64,000 nt of DNA from Sphingomonas sp. LT1P40 (lineage in GTDB: Bacteria; Pseudomonadota; Alphaproteobacteria; Sphingomonadales; Sphingomonadaceae): NCBI RefSeq assembly GCF_036663835.1, contig NZ_JAXOJT010000002.1, positions 1 to 64,000 of the forward strand. The letters are read 5' to 3'. The notes under the pieces are model-generated. The model was not told the DNA's origin, made no database searches, and saw nothing but the letters and a program-made list of their open reading frames with translations. The translations under genes were made by a program, and so were the position numbers. Of the stretch, positions 25,391-34,600 are shown in pieces; position 1 is the stretch's first letter, and the number at the start of each line of letters is the position of its first letter.

Positions 25391-27130
25391 TCAGCGATCG
25401 ATCGGACCGCAGGGCGCGGTGGCGCGCTTGCGAAACGGCGCGGTGATACGAAAGCGGGTGTTGCAGGCAAGAATAGCTGCGGCTTTCGGCGGATCGACCG
25501 CAATCGCGTCGAAGCGCGCGGCACCGGCGCTGCGCAGCGTTGCGACAAACCCGCCGGGTCGGATGATTCGCGCATCCCGCAACGACACCCCGGAGACCGA
25601 TGAGCCGATGAAGCTCACCGCCTCTTCGCTGCTGTCGATGATGTCGAGCCGGATCACCGCGATGTCCGCCGCAATCGGAGCGTCGAGCGCGTAGAACCAA
25701 AACGCGCCGACACCGAACTTCCAGTTGGGATCGAAGCTGCCTGCACGGATCAGCGCATTGTCGACGATGTCGATCCGTCCGGCCAGCGGCACCGCCTTGA
25801 ACCGGTTGCCGAGATGGATGCCGCCGCCTTGAGTCAGCGTGTCGGCGACGATGTTGCCACTGACCGTAATGTCGCGCCCGCCATAGATTGCGATACCATT
25901 GGCCAGAACCGGCGCGATGACGGTGTTGTTGCGAAAGACGAGGTTGCGGTTAGGCTTCTTCTCCGACCACGCCGCCAGCCCGTCATCGCCGGTTCCGCGA
26001 ATGAAGCTGTCCTCGATCACCGCATTGCTCACGCCACAATGGAAATTGAGGCCGTCGGCGGTCATGTCGAAAATGCGCAAGCCAGTGATGCGGATGCCGT
26101 CCATCGGCCCGTCGAACCACAGGCCCACCTTGTGATGCTGCAACCACAATCGCTCGATCACGCTGCCGCCACCGATCGAACCGCCGATGCCGGACAGCGC
26201 CAGATGATCCTTGCGCTCGGTCACCTCGCCGATCACCGCGAAGTCGCGCAACACCACCGCCGTGGAGCCTGTTGGCGGCGCGCTGCCGTAGAAGCCGAGT
26301 CCCTCGCCGCGCAGCACGCTGTACCACATGCCCGCGCCTTCGATGGTCAAGCGATCGACATGGACATGGCCCTCCACATGGAAATTGCCCGGCGGAATCC
26401 ATAGCGGCTTGCCCGCTTCCCGCGCGGCAGCAACGGCGCGGCGCAGGGCATCGCCGGACTCGCGCATACCCGCCGGATCCGCACCGAAATCGAGCAGCGA
26501 CAGCGACCCTTTCGGCTGGGCGCGCGGCGGCGGCACCAGCTCGAAATCGGCAAGATCGATCGCCGCCCAGGGGGTGCGGTCCTCCGCCTCCAGTTTCAGC
26601 GTCACGATGGTTCCGGCGGGAAGCGGACGGTCGAGCAGCAGCCGCGCATGATCGAAGAAATGGTGTGCCTTGCCGTCCTTCGGATCGTTGGTGAACGGAT
26701 AGCGTCCATAGAACCAGCCGTGACGCGAGGTGAGCGCCAGCGACGCGATGCGCTTGCCACCAACGAACATCCCGATGCTAGCGTCGATGCCGCTGCCATC
26801 TGCGGCGTCGGGAATGGCATAGCGCAGGGTGATGGCGTTGGCGGGCCGATCGAGGGTGAAGGCGATGCTGTGCGAGCCCTTGTCCAGCCGTACTGCGCGA
26901 CGCCCGGATGCTTCGGCGGCAAGCTGTCCGAAACGGCGGTCGGGGCCGATCTGGACGCCGTTGGTGACCGCGTTCTCGGCCTCATATTCGACGAACGGGA
27001 CGGGCGCGCCGCGGCCCCTGGCGACGGCGGCGTCGGTGGCGGCAATGGTGGCTTTGGTCGGAGCCGGGATGTCCGGCGCTGCGAACGCGGCGAGGGTGAG
27101 GGCAAGTAGGGTTAGGGCAAGGCGCTTCAT
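25391..27130 (-). CDS. Exported beta-helix glycosidase, GH87-like (alpha-1,3-glucanase/mycodextranase type)
   Basis: 579 residues: a signal peptide (LALTLLALTLAAFAAP), an N-terminal CBM6/35-like sandwich (about 45-205, FVEYEAENAVTNG; RRAVRLDKGSHSIAF), then a right-handed beta-helix (about 215-560). The helix contains TADGLNFHCGVSNAVI and FIRGTGDDGLAAWSE, an Asp-rich catalytic-looking region that I associate with GH87 enzymes acting on alpha-1,3-glucans or nigeran. A pectate-lyase or GH28-like assignment cannot be excluded. The TGATG overlap with the upstream halogenase shows translational coupling. With GH97, the MFS symporter and the large TonB receptor, it fits breakdown of an alpha-glucan. 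The start is the ATG at 27130; a TTG one codon upstream is unlikely. Confidence 0.75.
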   Translation of the reverse strand: MKRLALTLLALTLAAFAAPDIPAPTKATIAATDAAVARGRGAPVPFVEYEAENAVTNGVQIGPDRRFGQLAAEASGRRAVRLDKGSHSIAFTLDRPANAITLRYAIPDAADGSGIDASIGMFVGGKRIASLALTSRHGWFYGRYPFTNDPKDGKAHHFFDHARLLLDRPLPAGTIVTLKLEAEDRTPWAAIDLADFELVPPPRAQPKGSLSLLDFGADPAGMRESGDALRRAVAAAREAGKPLWIPPGNFHVEGHVHVDRLTIEGAGMWYSVLRGEGLGFYGSAPPTGSTAVVLRDFAVIGEVTERKDHLALSGIGGSIGGGSVIERLWLQHHKVGLWFDGPMDGIRITGLRIFDMTADGLNFHCGVSNAVIEDSFIRGTGDDGLAAWSEKKPNRNLVFRNNTVIAPVLANGIAIYGGRDITVSGNIVADTLTQGGGIHLGNRFKAVPLAGRIDIVDNALIRAGSFDPNWKFGVGAFWFYALDAPIAADIAVIRLDIIDSSEEAVSFIGSSVSGVSLRDARIIRPGGFVATLRSAGAARFDAIAVDPPKAAAILACNTRFRITAPFRKRATAPCGPIDR

Positions 27131-28629
27131 CAACGTCGGGCGATTGCCGCGAGCGTGTCGTCATGCGACGGCATACCCGTGACGCGCTGTTCGATCGCCG
27201 CGCGGATTTGCCGAAGCCGCTGCTCGAACAGCTCCGGCGGCATCGCGTCGGCGACGGGATGATAATCCGCCGCCGCCAGCCCCTGCCCGTCGAGGATCGC
27301 GAACCAGTTGGTGTCGCGGAACAGCTCCATGCCGCCCGCGCCGACCTCGCCACGCGTGCGGAAATTGTGGAGGCGGGCAGTGAGCGTATCGGGAAGCGTC
27401 ATCGAGCGGCGGCTGCGCCAGAATGGCGTGTCGTCGCGCTCGGTCAGCACATAATGCGCGACGAGAAAGTCGCGGATACCCTCATACAGCACCGCCATTT
27501 CGCGATTGTAGCGATCGGCAAGCGCGGGATCGCAATCGCCCTGTGGGAACAGCGCGAGCAGCTTGGCAAGGCCCGCTTGCACCAGGTGGATGCTGGTCGA
27601 TTCGAGCGGTTCGAGAAAACCCGAGGCAAGCCCGAGCGAGACACAATTGCCGATCCATTGACGGCAGCGATAACCGGCGGTGAAGCGCAAGATGCGCGGC
27701 TCGCCCGTCGGTTCACCCTCGATCTGGTCGATCAGATCGGCGGTCGCCTCATCCTCCGAGAGGAACGCGTCGCAAAAGACATAGCCGTTGCCGGTGCGGT
27801 GCTGGAGCGGGATGCGCCACTGCCATCCCGCCGCACGCGCGGTGGCGCGGGTATAGGGTGGCACGGTCGCAAGACGGGCCGAGGGCATGGCGACCGCGCG
27901 GTTGCACGGCAGCCACTCGCTCCAGTCGACATAGCCCGACGCCAGTTCCTGCTCGATCAGCAACGCGCGAAAACCCGAGCAGTCGATGAACAGATCGCCC
28001 GCGATCCGCTGTCCATCGGCAAGGATAACGGCGTCGATACGCTCGCCGGTGCTCGCCACGCCGGTGATCTGGCCCTCTATACGGGTGACGCCCATCCTCT
28101 CGGCATGAAGGCGCAGAAATCCCGCATAGAGCCCGGCATCGAACTGAAAGGCGTAGTTGATCTTTGGCAAGGTCGGCGGCGAACCGGGCGGAGTGCGCGC
28201 GAAGCGATTGTCGCGCGCCGCCATCGCCTCGGCATTGTAAAGATCGCGGTCGATCGCCTGCCCCTCATGTCGCGCGCGCAACAGATAATGGGTGAAGGCG
28301 ATGCCGTTCATGTCGGCGCCATACAGTCCGAAACTGTGAAGATAATGGTGGCCGGGACGCAGCCAGTCGGCGAATTCGATGCCCAGTTTGAACGTCGCCT
28401 GCGTCGCGCGGATGAATTCGTCTTCGTCGATCCCGGCCAGCTTGTTGAACAGCGTGATCGGCGGGATCGTCGCCTCCCCCACCCCGATCGTGCCGATCGC
28501 CTCGGACTCGATCAGGGTGATCGACGGGCCGCGCGGCCCGAGCACGCGCGCGAGCGCAGCGGCGGCCATCCATCCGGCGGTGCCGCCACCGACGATGACG
28601 ACCCGTCCAATGCGCGGCGGCGCGGTCAC
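27130..28629 (-). CDS. FAD-dependent tryptophan halogenase family protein
   Basis: 499 residues with the complete flavin-dependent halogenase signature set: Rossmann motif VIVGGGTAGW at about 11-20, the active-site lysine Lys81 in ATFKLGIEF, the tryptophan motif GWQWRIPLQ (W-x-W-x-I-P), and the SLASGFLEPLEST... type glutamate loop. Such enzymes use FADH2, O2 and halide to make HOCl/HOBr that is guided to the lysine. Members found next to TonB receptors and sugar enzymes have no proven native substrate. Coupled to its neighbours by ATGA (upstream) and TGATG (downstream) overlaps. Confidence 0.9.
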   Translation of the reverse strand: MTAPPRIGRVVIVGGGTAGWMAAAALARVLGPRGPSITLIESEAIGTIGVGEATIPPITLFNKLAGIDEDEFIRATQATFKLGIEFADWLRPGHHYLHSFGLYGADMNGIAFTHYLLRARHEGQAIDRDLYNAEAMAARDNRFARTPPGSPPTLPKINYAFQFDAGLYAGFLRLHAERMGVTRIEGQITGVASTGERIDAVILADGQRIAGDLFIDCSGFRALLIEQELASGYVDWSEWLPCNRAVAMPSARLATVPPYTRATARAAGWQWRIPLQHRTGNGYVFCDAFLSEDEATADLIDQIEGEPTGEPRILRFTAGYRCRQWIGNCVSLGLASGFLEPLESTSIHLVQAGLAKLLALFPQGDCDPALADRYNREMAVLYEGIRDFLVAHYVLTERDDTPFWRSRRSMTLPDTLTARLHNFRTRGEVGAGGMELFRDTNWFAILDGQGLAAADYHPVADAMPPELFEQRLRQIRAAIEQRVTGMPSHDDTLAAIARR

Positions 28630-30083
28630 CGGGCGGCCTTTCGCGCGGCCAGATGCGCGGCCATGTCAGGCATCGCGCGCACCTGTTCGGCGATCAGCTG
28701 GAGCAATCGCTGGACCTTGCCGATCTGCTCGTCCGGCGGGGTGCGATCGACCGCGGGATCGGATTCGGCGGGAACCACGCCATGGCCCGCCAGCACCGCC
28801 GCCCAGCTTTGCGCCGAGAATGTCTCGTCATCATAGGGCGGGAGGATCCCGCGCGCGCCGAACAGCGCCAGACGCGCCGCCAGCCGTTCCGGCGGTGGTG
28901 CCGCACGAGCGGTGCGCCACATTTCCTCAGGACGGTCCGACAGTACGTAATGCGCCAGCTGAAAATCGCGGATATTGCCGACATGTCCTGCGATGGCGCG
29001 GTCATATTCGACCGCTTCGGGCATGGTATCCCGGTCCACCGGCCACCATGCGACAAGCGTGGACAGGGCGATCTGGAGCACTTGCAGTTCGACTGCATCG
29101 AGCTCTTCGAGCGCGACTGCCGCCTCCCCCACCGCGACGCAATTGCCGATCCAGCTCCGCCGCAGCGCGCCGCATGCGAAGGGACGCACCGTCAGCGCCT
29201 GTACCCCCGCGATCCCGGCGGCGTCGAGCATGCGATGTGCATCGGCTTCGTCGCCCGCGCCGCTGGCGGCGAAATGTCCGGCAAGGGCGATGTGGCGCTG
29301 CAACGGAAACATGCCGACCCAGCCATCGGGTGCGGCGGCGATGCGAGCGAAAGCGGGCGGCGGGTCGATCGGCGCGGCGATAGCGGTGAAGGCGCGATCT
29401 GCGGGGAACCACTGCGCCCAGGACTCGAACGGCGCGTCGCCGACCAGCACGCGTTCGGCACCCGACGCATCGACGAAGAAATCCGCCTCGATCCGCTGCC
29501 CGTCCGCGAGCTGTATGGCGGCGATGCGCTCGCCCTCGCGCTCGATCTGCACCGACGACGTCGTGTCGATCGTCACGCCCGCCGCCGCGCAGCCTTCGCG
29601 CAGCAAGGCGGCATAGGCGCTTGCGTCGAGATGATAGCCGGGCGCGGGCGCATCGCCGCCCCCACTCACCCGTCCCTGCTTTGCGGCCGCCGCGGCAAGC
29701 GAGAACTCGTCGAGCGGGACGCGCATGCCGCTGCGCCGAGCGAGCGACCAGAACTGCACGAAATCGACATCGTTGATCGCGGGACGCGCGACGTCATAGC
29801 CGTGCAGAAATGGCGTCGCCGACCAGCCGGTGAATTGCTGCGCCATCACCGGAACCCGGCCGCAGCGCGTAGCGAGCACCTCTTCGCGCAAGCCCAGCAG
29901 CGCGTGCAGATTGCCGAGCGACGGCAGCGCCGAAACGGCCTGACCCGGCCCGAGCGCCGAGGGCAGTTCGACCAGCCGCACCGCGACGCCGACCGACGCC
30001 AGCGCGCGATGCACGCCCAAAGCGATGAGAACGGCAGCAATGTCCCGCCCGACCACCGCCACGCTGCGCACCGGTGCGGCCAT
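28626..30083 (-). CDS. Degenerate tryptophan-halogenase-like protein lacking key motifs
   Basis: 485 residues, clearly a paralogue of its two neighbours by length, position and C-terminal layout (SWIGNCVAVGEAAVALEELDA). The essential motifs are eroded: the dinucleotide-binding GGGTAGW is replaced by VVGRDIAAVLIA; the active-site FKLGIEF region reads MAQQFTGWSA, without the lysine; and the W-x-W-x-I-P motif reads GWVGMFPLQ. It therefore probably does not halogenate. It may be a scaffold, a regulatory partner or a substrate-binding pseudoenzyme. The reading frame is intact and overlaps both neighbours (TGATG upstream, ATGA downstream), so it is under selection rather than a decaying pseudogene. 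Confidence 0.85.
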   Translation of the reverse strand: MAAPVRSVAVVGRDIAAVLIALGVHRALASVGVAVRLVELPSALGPGQAVSALPSLGNLHALLGLREEVLATRCGRVPVMAQQFTGWSATPFLHGYDVARPAINDVDFVQFWSLARRSGMRVPLDEFSLAAAAAKQGRVSGGGDAPAPGYHLDASAYAALLREGCAAAGVTIDTTSSVQIEREGERIAAIQLADGQRIEADFFVDASGAERVLVGDAPFESWAQWFPADRAFTAIAAPIDPPPAFARIAAAPDGWVGMFPLQRHIALAGHFAASGAGDEADAHRMLDAAGIAGVQALTVRPFACGALRRSWIGNCVAVGEAAVALEELDAVELQVLQIALSTLVAWWPVDRDTMPEAVEYDRAIAGHVGNIRDFQLAHYVLSDRPEEMWRTARAAPPPERLAARLALFGARGILPPYDDETFSAQSWAAVLAGHGVVPAESDPAVDRTPPDEQIGKVQRLLQLIAEQVRAMPDMAAHLAARKAAR

Positions 30084-31582
30084 CAGAGACCGAACTCCGC
30101 ATAGTCGGTGACGAAGCGGTCATGGCGCGGCATCGCGTCGACCGCAGCGGCGATCTCGCGGCGCATCGCCGACAGCCGCTTTTCCAGTTCGGCATCGGGC
30201 AGCGCCTTTGCCAGCGGGTGTACCGTGTCCGGTTCCAGCCCCTGACCAAAGAAGACGCTGACCCAGCTTGGCGGCGAGAACAGGCCCTCGCCATAGCGCG
30301 GGATCGCCCCGCGATGGCGGAACAGCGCGATCTTCTCGGCCAGGCTGTCTGGCACCTGCGTCTCTCGGCAATGCCGCCACATCGCCTCGTCGCGGCGGTT
30401 GGCGTGATAATGGAGGATCAGGAAGTCGCGGATGCGGCCATATTCCACATCCATCCGCCGGTTGAACTCGGTGGCGAGTATGGCGTCGTCAGCGCGTTCG
30501 GGAAAGAGCGCGGCAAGGTTCATCGCCGCGACCTGAATCAGGTAGATCGAGGTCGATTCGAGCGGCTCCAGAAAACCGCTCGCCAGCCCCACGCCCACGC
30601 AATTGCGCGCCCAGTTGTCGATCCGCCGACCCGGGACGAAACGCAGCTGGCGCGGTTCCATCAGCGCGGCGGTCGGCAATCCGGCGACCAGCGTCTCCCG
30701 CGCGGCATTGTCGTCGATAAACGCGCTGGAATAGATCAGCCCGTTACCCGTGCGGTGCTGTAGCGGGATCTGCCACTGCCACCCTGCCCCGCGCGCGATC
30801 GATTTGGTATAGGGCGGCAAGTCATCCATCCGCTCGCTCTGTACCGCCCAGGCGCGATCGCACGGCAGCCATTTCGACCAGTCTTCCCATGCGACGCCGA
30901 GCGCATCGCCGAGCACGGCGGAGCGGAATCCGGTGCAATCGACAAACAGGTCGCCCGCGACGATTTCGCCCGATTCCATCCGCACGCCGGTGACGTTGCC
31001 GCTTTCGCCGTCACGCAGCACTTCGACGAACTTGCCCTCGGTTCGCAGCACCCCGCGTCGCTCAGCCAGATCGCGCAGATAGGCGGCATAAAGGCTCGCG
31101 TCGAAATGATAGGCATAGTCGAAGGTGGCGTCGATCGCGGCGGGATCGTCGCCGGGGAAATCGAAGCGGTGCGCGCGGGCGGCGGCGATGGCGAAGCTGT
31201 ATTCCTCCAGTGCGCCCGCATCGCCCGATCGCGCCGCGCGCTGCCACAGATGGTGAAAGGCGACCCCTGCCATCGCCTTGCCGTGCGCGCCGAACGGGTG
31301 GATGTAGCTGCTGCCTTCAAAGCCCCAGTCGGCAAATTCGATGCCCAGTTTGAAGGTGGCGTTGGTGCGCCGCATCATATCGGCCTCGATCACGCCGACG
31401 GCATCGTTGAAGGCGCGCATCTGCGGCAGCGTCGCCTCCCCCACCCCGACGGTGCCGATCGCTTCCGATTCGACCAGCCGGATCTTGCGCCGGCGTTCGG
31501 GCACCAGCGCCGCCAGCGCGATGGCCGTCATCCAGCCTGCGGTGCCGCCGCCCAGTATCACGACGTGCATCGGCCCGCTCAT
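30083..31582 (-). CDS. FAD-dependent tryptophan halogenase family protein
   Basis: 499 residues. Complete motif set: VVILGGGTAGW (FAD binding, about 7-17), Lys78 in ATFKLGIEF, GWQWQIPLQ (W-x-W-x-I-P) and GLASGFLEPLEST. It is about as long as, and clearly similar to, the halogenase at 27130-28629, and both keep the catalytic lysine. It is the first halogenase after the TonB receptor; the 110-bp gap between them contains an intrinsic terminator-like hairpin, so its expression is probably lower than that of the receptor. Native substrate unknown; uptake-linked halogenation of an aromatic compound is possible. Confidence 0.9.
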   Translation of the reverse strand: MSGPMHVVILGGGTAGWMTAIALAALVPERRRKIRLVESEAIGTVGVGEATLPQMRAFNDAVGVIEADMMRRTNATFKLGIEFADWGFEGSSYIHPFGAHGKAMAGVAFHHLWQRAARSGDAGALEEYSFAIAAARAHRFDFPGDDPAAIDATFDYAYHFDASLYAAYLRDLAERRGVLRTEGKFVEVLRDGESGNVTGVRMESGEIVAGDLFVDCTGFRSAVLGDALGVAWEDWSKWLPCDRAWAVQSERMDDLPPYTKSIARGAGWQWQIPLQHRTGNGLIYSSAFIDDNAARETLVAGLPTAALMEPRQLRFVPGRRIDNWARNCVGVGLASGFLEPLESTSIYLIQVAAMNLAALFPERADDAILATEFNRRMDVEYGRIRDFLILHYHANRRDEAMWRHCRETQVPDSLAEKIALFRHRGAIPRYGEGLFSPPSWVSVFFGQGLEPDTVHPLAKALPDAELEKRLSAMRREIAAAVDAMPRHDRFVTDYAEFGL

Positions 31583-31639
31583 TGCGCTGACTTCCCCCTC
31601 CGCTGATCCACGTCGAACCTAGCGCGACGACACCGTTCG

Positions 31640-31675
31640 CCAAAGGAAAAGGGAGCGCCCGACAGGGGCGCTCCC
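31640..31675 (-). terminator. Intrinsic terminator/attenuator between TonB receptor and halogenases
   Basis: A perfect 10-bp stem GGGAGCGCCC/GGGCGCTCCC with a 5-nt loop (31651-31675) is followed on the minus-strand transcript by TTTTCCTTT. It lies after the receptor stop and before the first halogenase ATG. Because the genes downstream have no other evident promoter in the 110-bp gap, it probably acts as a partial terminator that sets a high receptor to halogenase ratio. Confidence 0.75.
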
Positions 31676-31691
31676 AGGAGGACACCAATAA

Positions 31692-34600
31692 TCAGAATTT
31701 GACGCGGACGCCGCCGATGAAGCGCCGGTCGTTGCGGAACCACCCCGCCGGCCGAAGGACGCTGCCATCCTCCGCGCTCGACACCTGCTGATCGAGCTTG
31801 GTGATCGTGTTGAGCAAATTGGTGCCCTGCACGCTCAGCTCGATATTGGGCGTGACCGCATAGCGGATCGAGGCATCGAGGAAGCCGGCCGATTTCTGCC
31901 ACATTGGCAAGTAGGTGCAGCAATCGACGGCGGTCATCAGGAATTTCGACCGCCAGTTATAGGCGACGCGAACCGCCAGCCCCGACTTTTCGTACATGCC
32001 GACCAGATTATACGACCAGTCCGACAGCCCCTCGAGCGAGTTGACGGTGAGCACGGTGCCGGCCGACCCTGGCTGCGCCTGACCGCCGCCTTCGGTGCCG
32101 CTCTGGTTCTTCAGGCCTGAATTGGTGATCCCGTCATTCTTCACATAGGTGACGTTGGCCTGAACGCCGAGGCCACTGAGCGGGCCGGGCAGGAAGTCGA
32201 AGAAGGTCTGGAACGCCGCCTCGACGCCATAAACCTTGCCACCATCGCCGTTGATCGGCGTGCGCACCTCGACCGAGTTGGTCACGCCATTGTTGTTGAA
32301 ATCGACGAAGCGCGAGCCGTATTGAATGTAGTTCTGAAACTTCTTGTAGAAGCCTGCGACCGTGATCGAACCCACCGGCGCGAAATAATGTTCGAGGCTG
32401 AGGTCGAACATCGTCGCGGTCATCGGCTTCAGCGTCGGGTTGTAACCGCTCGCGGTATAGCTGGCATTGACACCGGTGATCTGGCCCGCCCCGTTCTTGA
32501 TATAGCGCGGATCATTGGGATCGGCACCGGGCAGCTGCGACTGAATCGTCGTGTAGTTTTTGAGCAGCCCCATGTCCGGCCGCGACAGCGCCCGCGACGC
32601 TGCGAAGCGCAGCAGCGTTTTGTCATCGAGATCGAGCCGCAAATTGAGGCTGGGCAGCCAGTTGTGATGCACTGTTTCGGATGCACCAGGCGTGGCGCCG
32701 CCATTGTTGAAGGCGACCGTGTTCGGACTGCCAGTCAGCACGATATCGGTGAAGCCAGCAGGCGGCGGCGTACTGGCGCGCAACGCGGCGTTGCCGAACA
32801 GATAACAGCCCAGCGTATAGGGAATCGGCGCGGCCGGCTGCCCGGCACCCGGCACGTTGCGCTGACAGCTGTTGGTCGCGGGGGTCAGCGCGTTCGGGAA
32901 AACGGTGGAGCCCGATACCCGATCGACCGTTCGCACATAGCGCATGCCGATATTGCCGGAGACTCCGATCCCGCCGACCTGCGCATCGCGGCCGCCGAAC
33001 TTCAGCATGACATAGGCGGCGGTGGTTTCCTCCTCGACCAGGTTGATCTCGTCGGGTCGGAAGCAGCCCTGCGTTTCGCCACGGCGGGGGCTGCCCCCGC
33101 TGTTGCCGCCGCCGGAACAGGTCGGCATCCACTGATCCTGTCCGACGCCAAGCTTGTCGAAGCCCAGCGCGTTGACGCCACGATTTTCGAGCGCGTTCAT
33201 GTCGAAGAACACGAACGGCTGATTGACGCCAAAGAAGGAGCTGCCGAAATTCACGGCCTCATAGGTGCCGGGATAGCCGCGAAACGCGCCGTTCGGGGTG
33301 GTTTTGTCGATGTTCCAGTAAGCGGACTGGCCGCTGCCCAGATTCCAGTTGTTGACGATGTTGCCCCAGTTGAAGTTGCTGTAGCGCACCTCCTGCTCGC
33401 GCACGGCATAGCGCGCGCCGAATTTGAGCGAGTCGAGCCATTCGCCGTCGAGATCCCATGCTGCATCGGCGCGGAAGGCCCATTCGGTCCCCCGGCTTTG
33501 CTCGACATGATCCATCGCGTGATTGTAGCGATAATTGTTGGGATTGGTCAGGCCACCGGGCGACTGGTTGATGTTGGTGGGCGGAAGGAAGGTCATGCGC
33601 GGGAGGTCGCCGCTGCCGTTAAAGCCGACATTGGCGAACGAATACTGCCCGACCTCGACATCGTAATTGTCGAGGCTCGCCTCGACATATTGCGCGTCGA
33701 GATTGACCTGCAGCCGGTCGGTCAGCTTGATCTTGGCGTTGAGGCCGAAATCCTGCGTCAGACGGTTGGTTTCGTTATAGCGGGTGACGGCGTTGAGATC
33801 GGGGCCGCGCGCATCCGCACCGCACGAACCCGGCGCACCGGGGCCCCAGCTATAGCAGGGATGCAGCATGTTGACGCCCTGGCTGTTGAGCGCGATCTGC
33901 CCGGCCTCGGCATCGCTGGCGCCCCACCACGAGAAATCGGTCTGTTGATTGACCAGCACGCCGGTCTCGAAATTGCCGTCCTCGTCAAAGGTGAAGGCGG
34001 ACGTGCCCGGCGCGGCACGCGGGATGCGCGGCGAAAAGGCGCCGCCGTTGGTGAACACGAAATTCGCGGGAAAGGCGAACAAGTCGGTGAGATAGCTAAT
34101 GACGCCGCGCTCGCGCCATGTTTCCTCATAGTCGGAACGGTTATACTGCGCGGTCAGCAGGAAATCGCCGCCGATGCTCTCATATTGCGCAGCAGCGGAA
34201 ATGCCGAGGCGCGTGCGGTCGTAGATGGTGTCGCGAAAGCCTACGCTCGACGGGATATATTGCATCCCCGGCCCATAGACATCGCGGAACACGGCGGTGC
34301 GCCCATAGGCGATGCCCTGGGTACGGCTCTGGATGTCGGAATAGGCGACGTTGCCGAGCAGCCCGATCTCGCCGATACCGGTCTCCCAGCGATTGCTGAC
34401 CAGCGCGGACACATCGGGCGTCCATTTCTCGGAAAGGTCGCCGTAATTGGCGTTGGCGCTGGCCTGGACCAGCAGCCCCTTTTGATCGAACGGCACGCGC
34501 GTGCGCAGGTTGATCGTGCCGGCGAGACCGCCCTCGATCAGTTCGGCGGTCTGGTTCTTGTAGCTGTCGACGCCAGCCATCAGTTCGGGCGAGATATCCG

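Noticed and set aside
28626..30083. The middle halogenase paralogue as a pseudogene
   Set aside because: The frame is full-length and translationally coupled on both sides; loss of motifs is more consistent with a pseudoenzyme.
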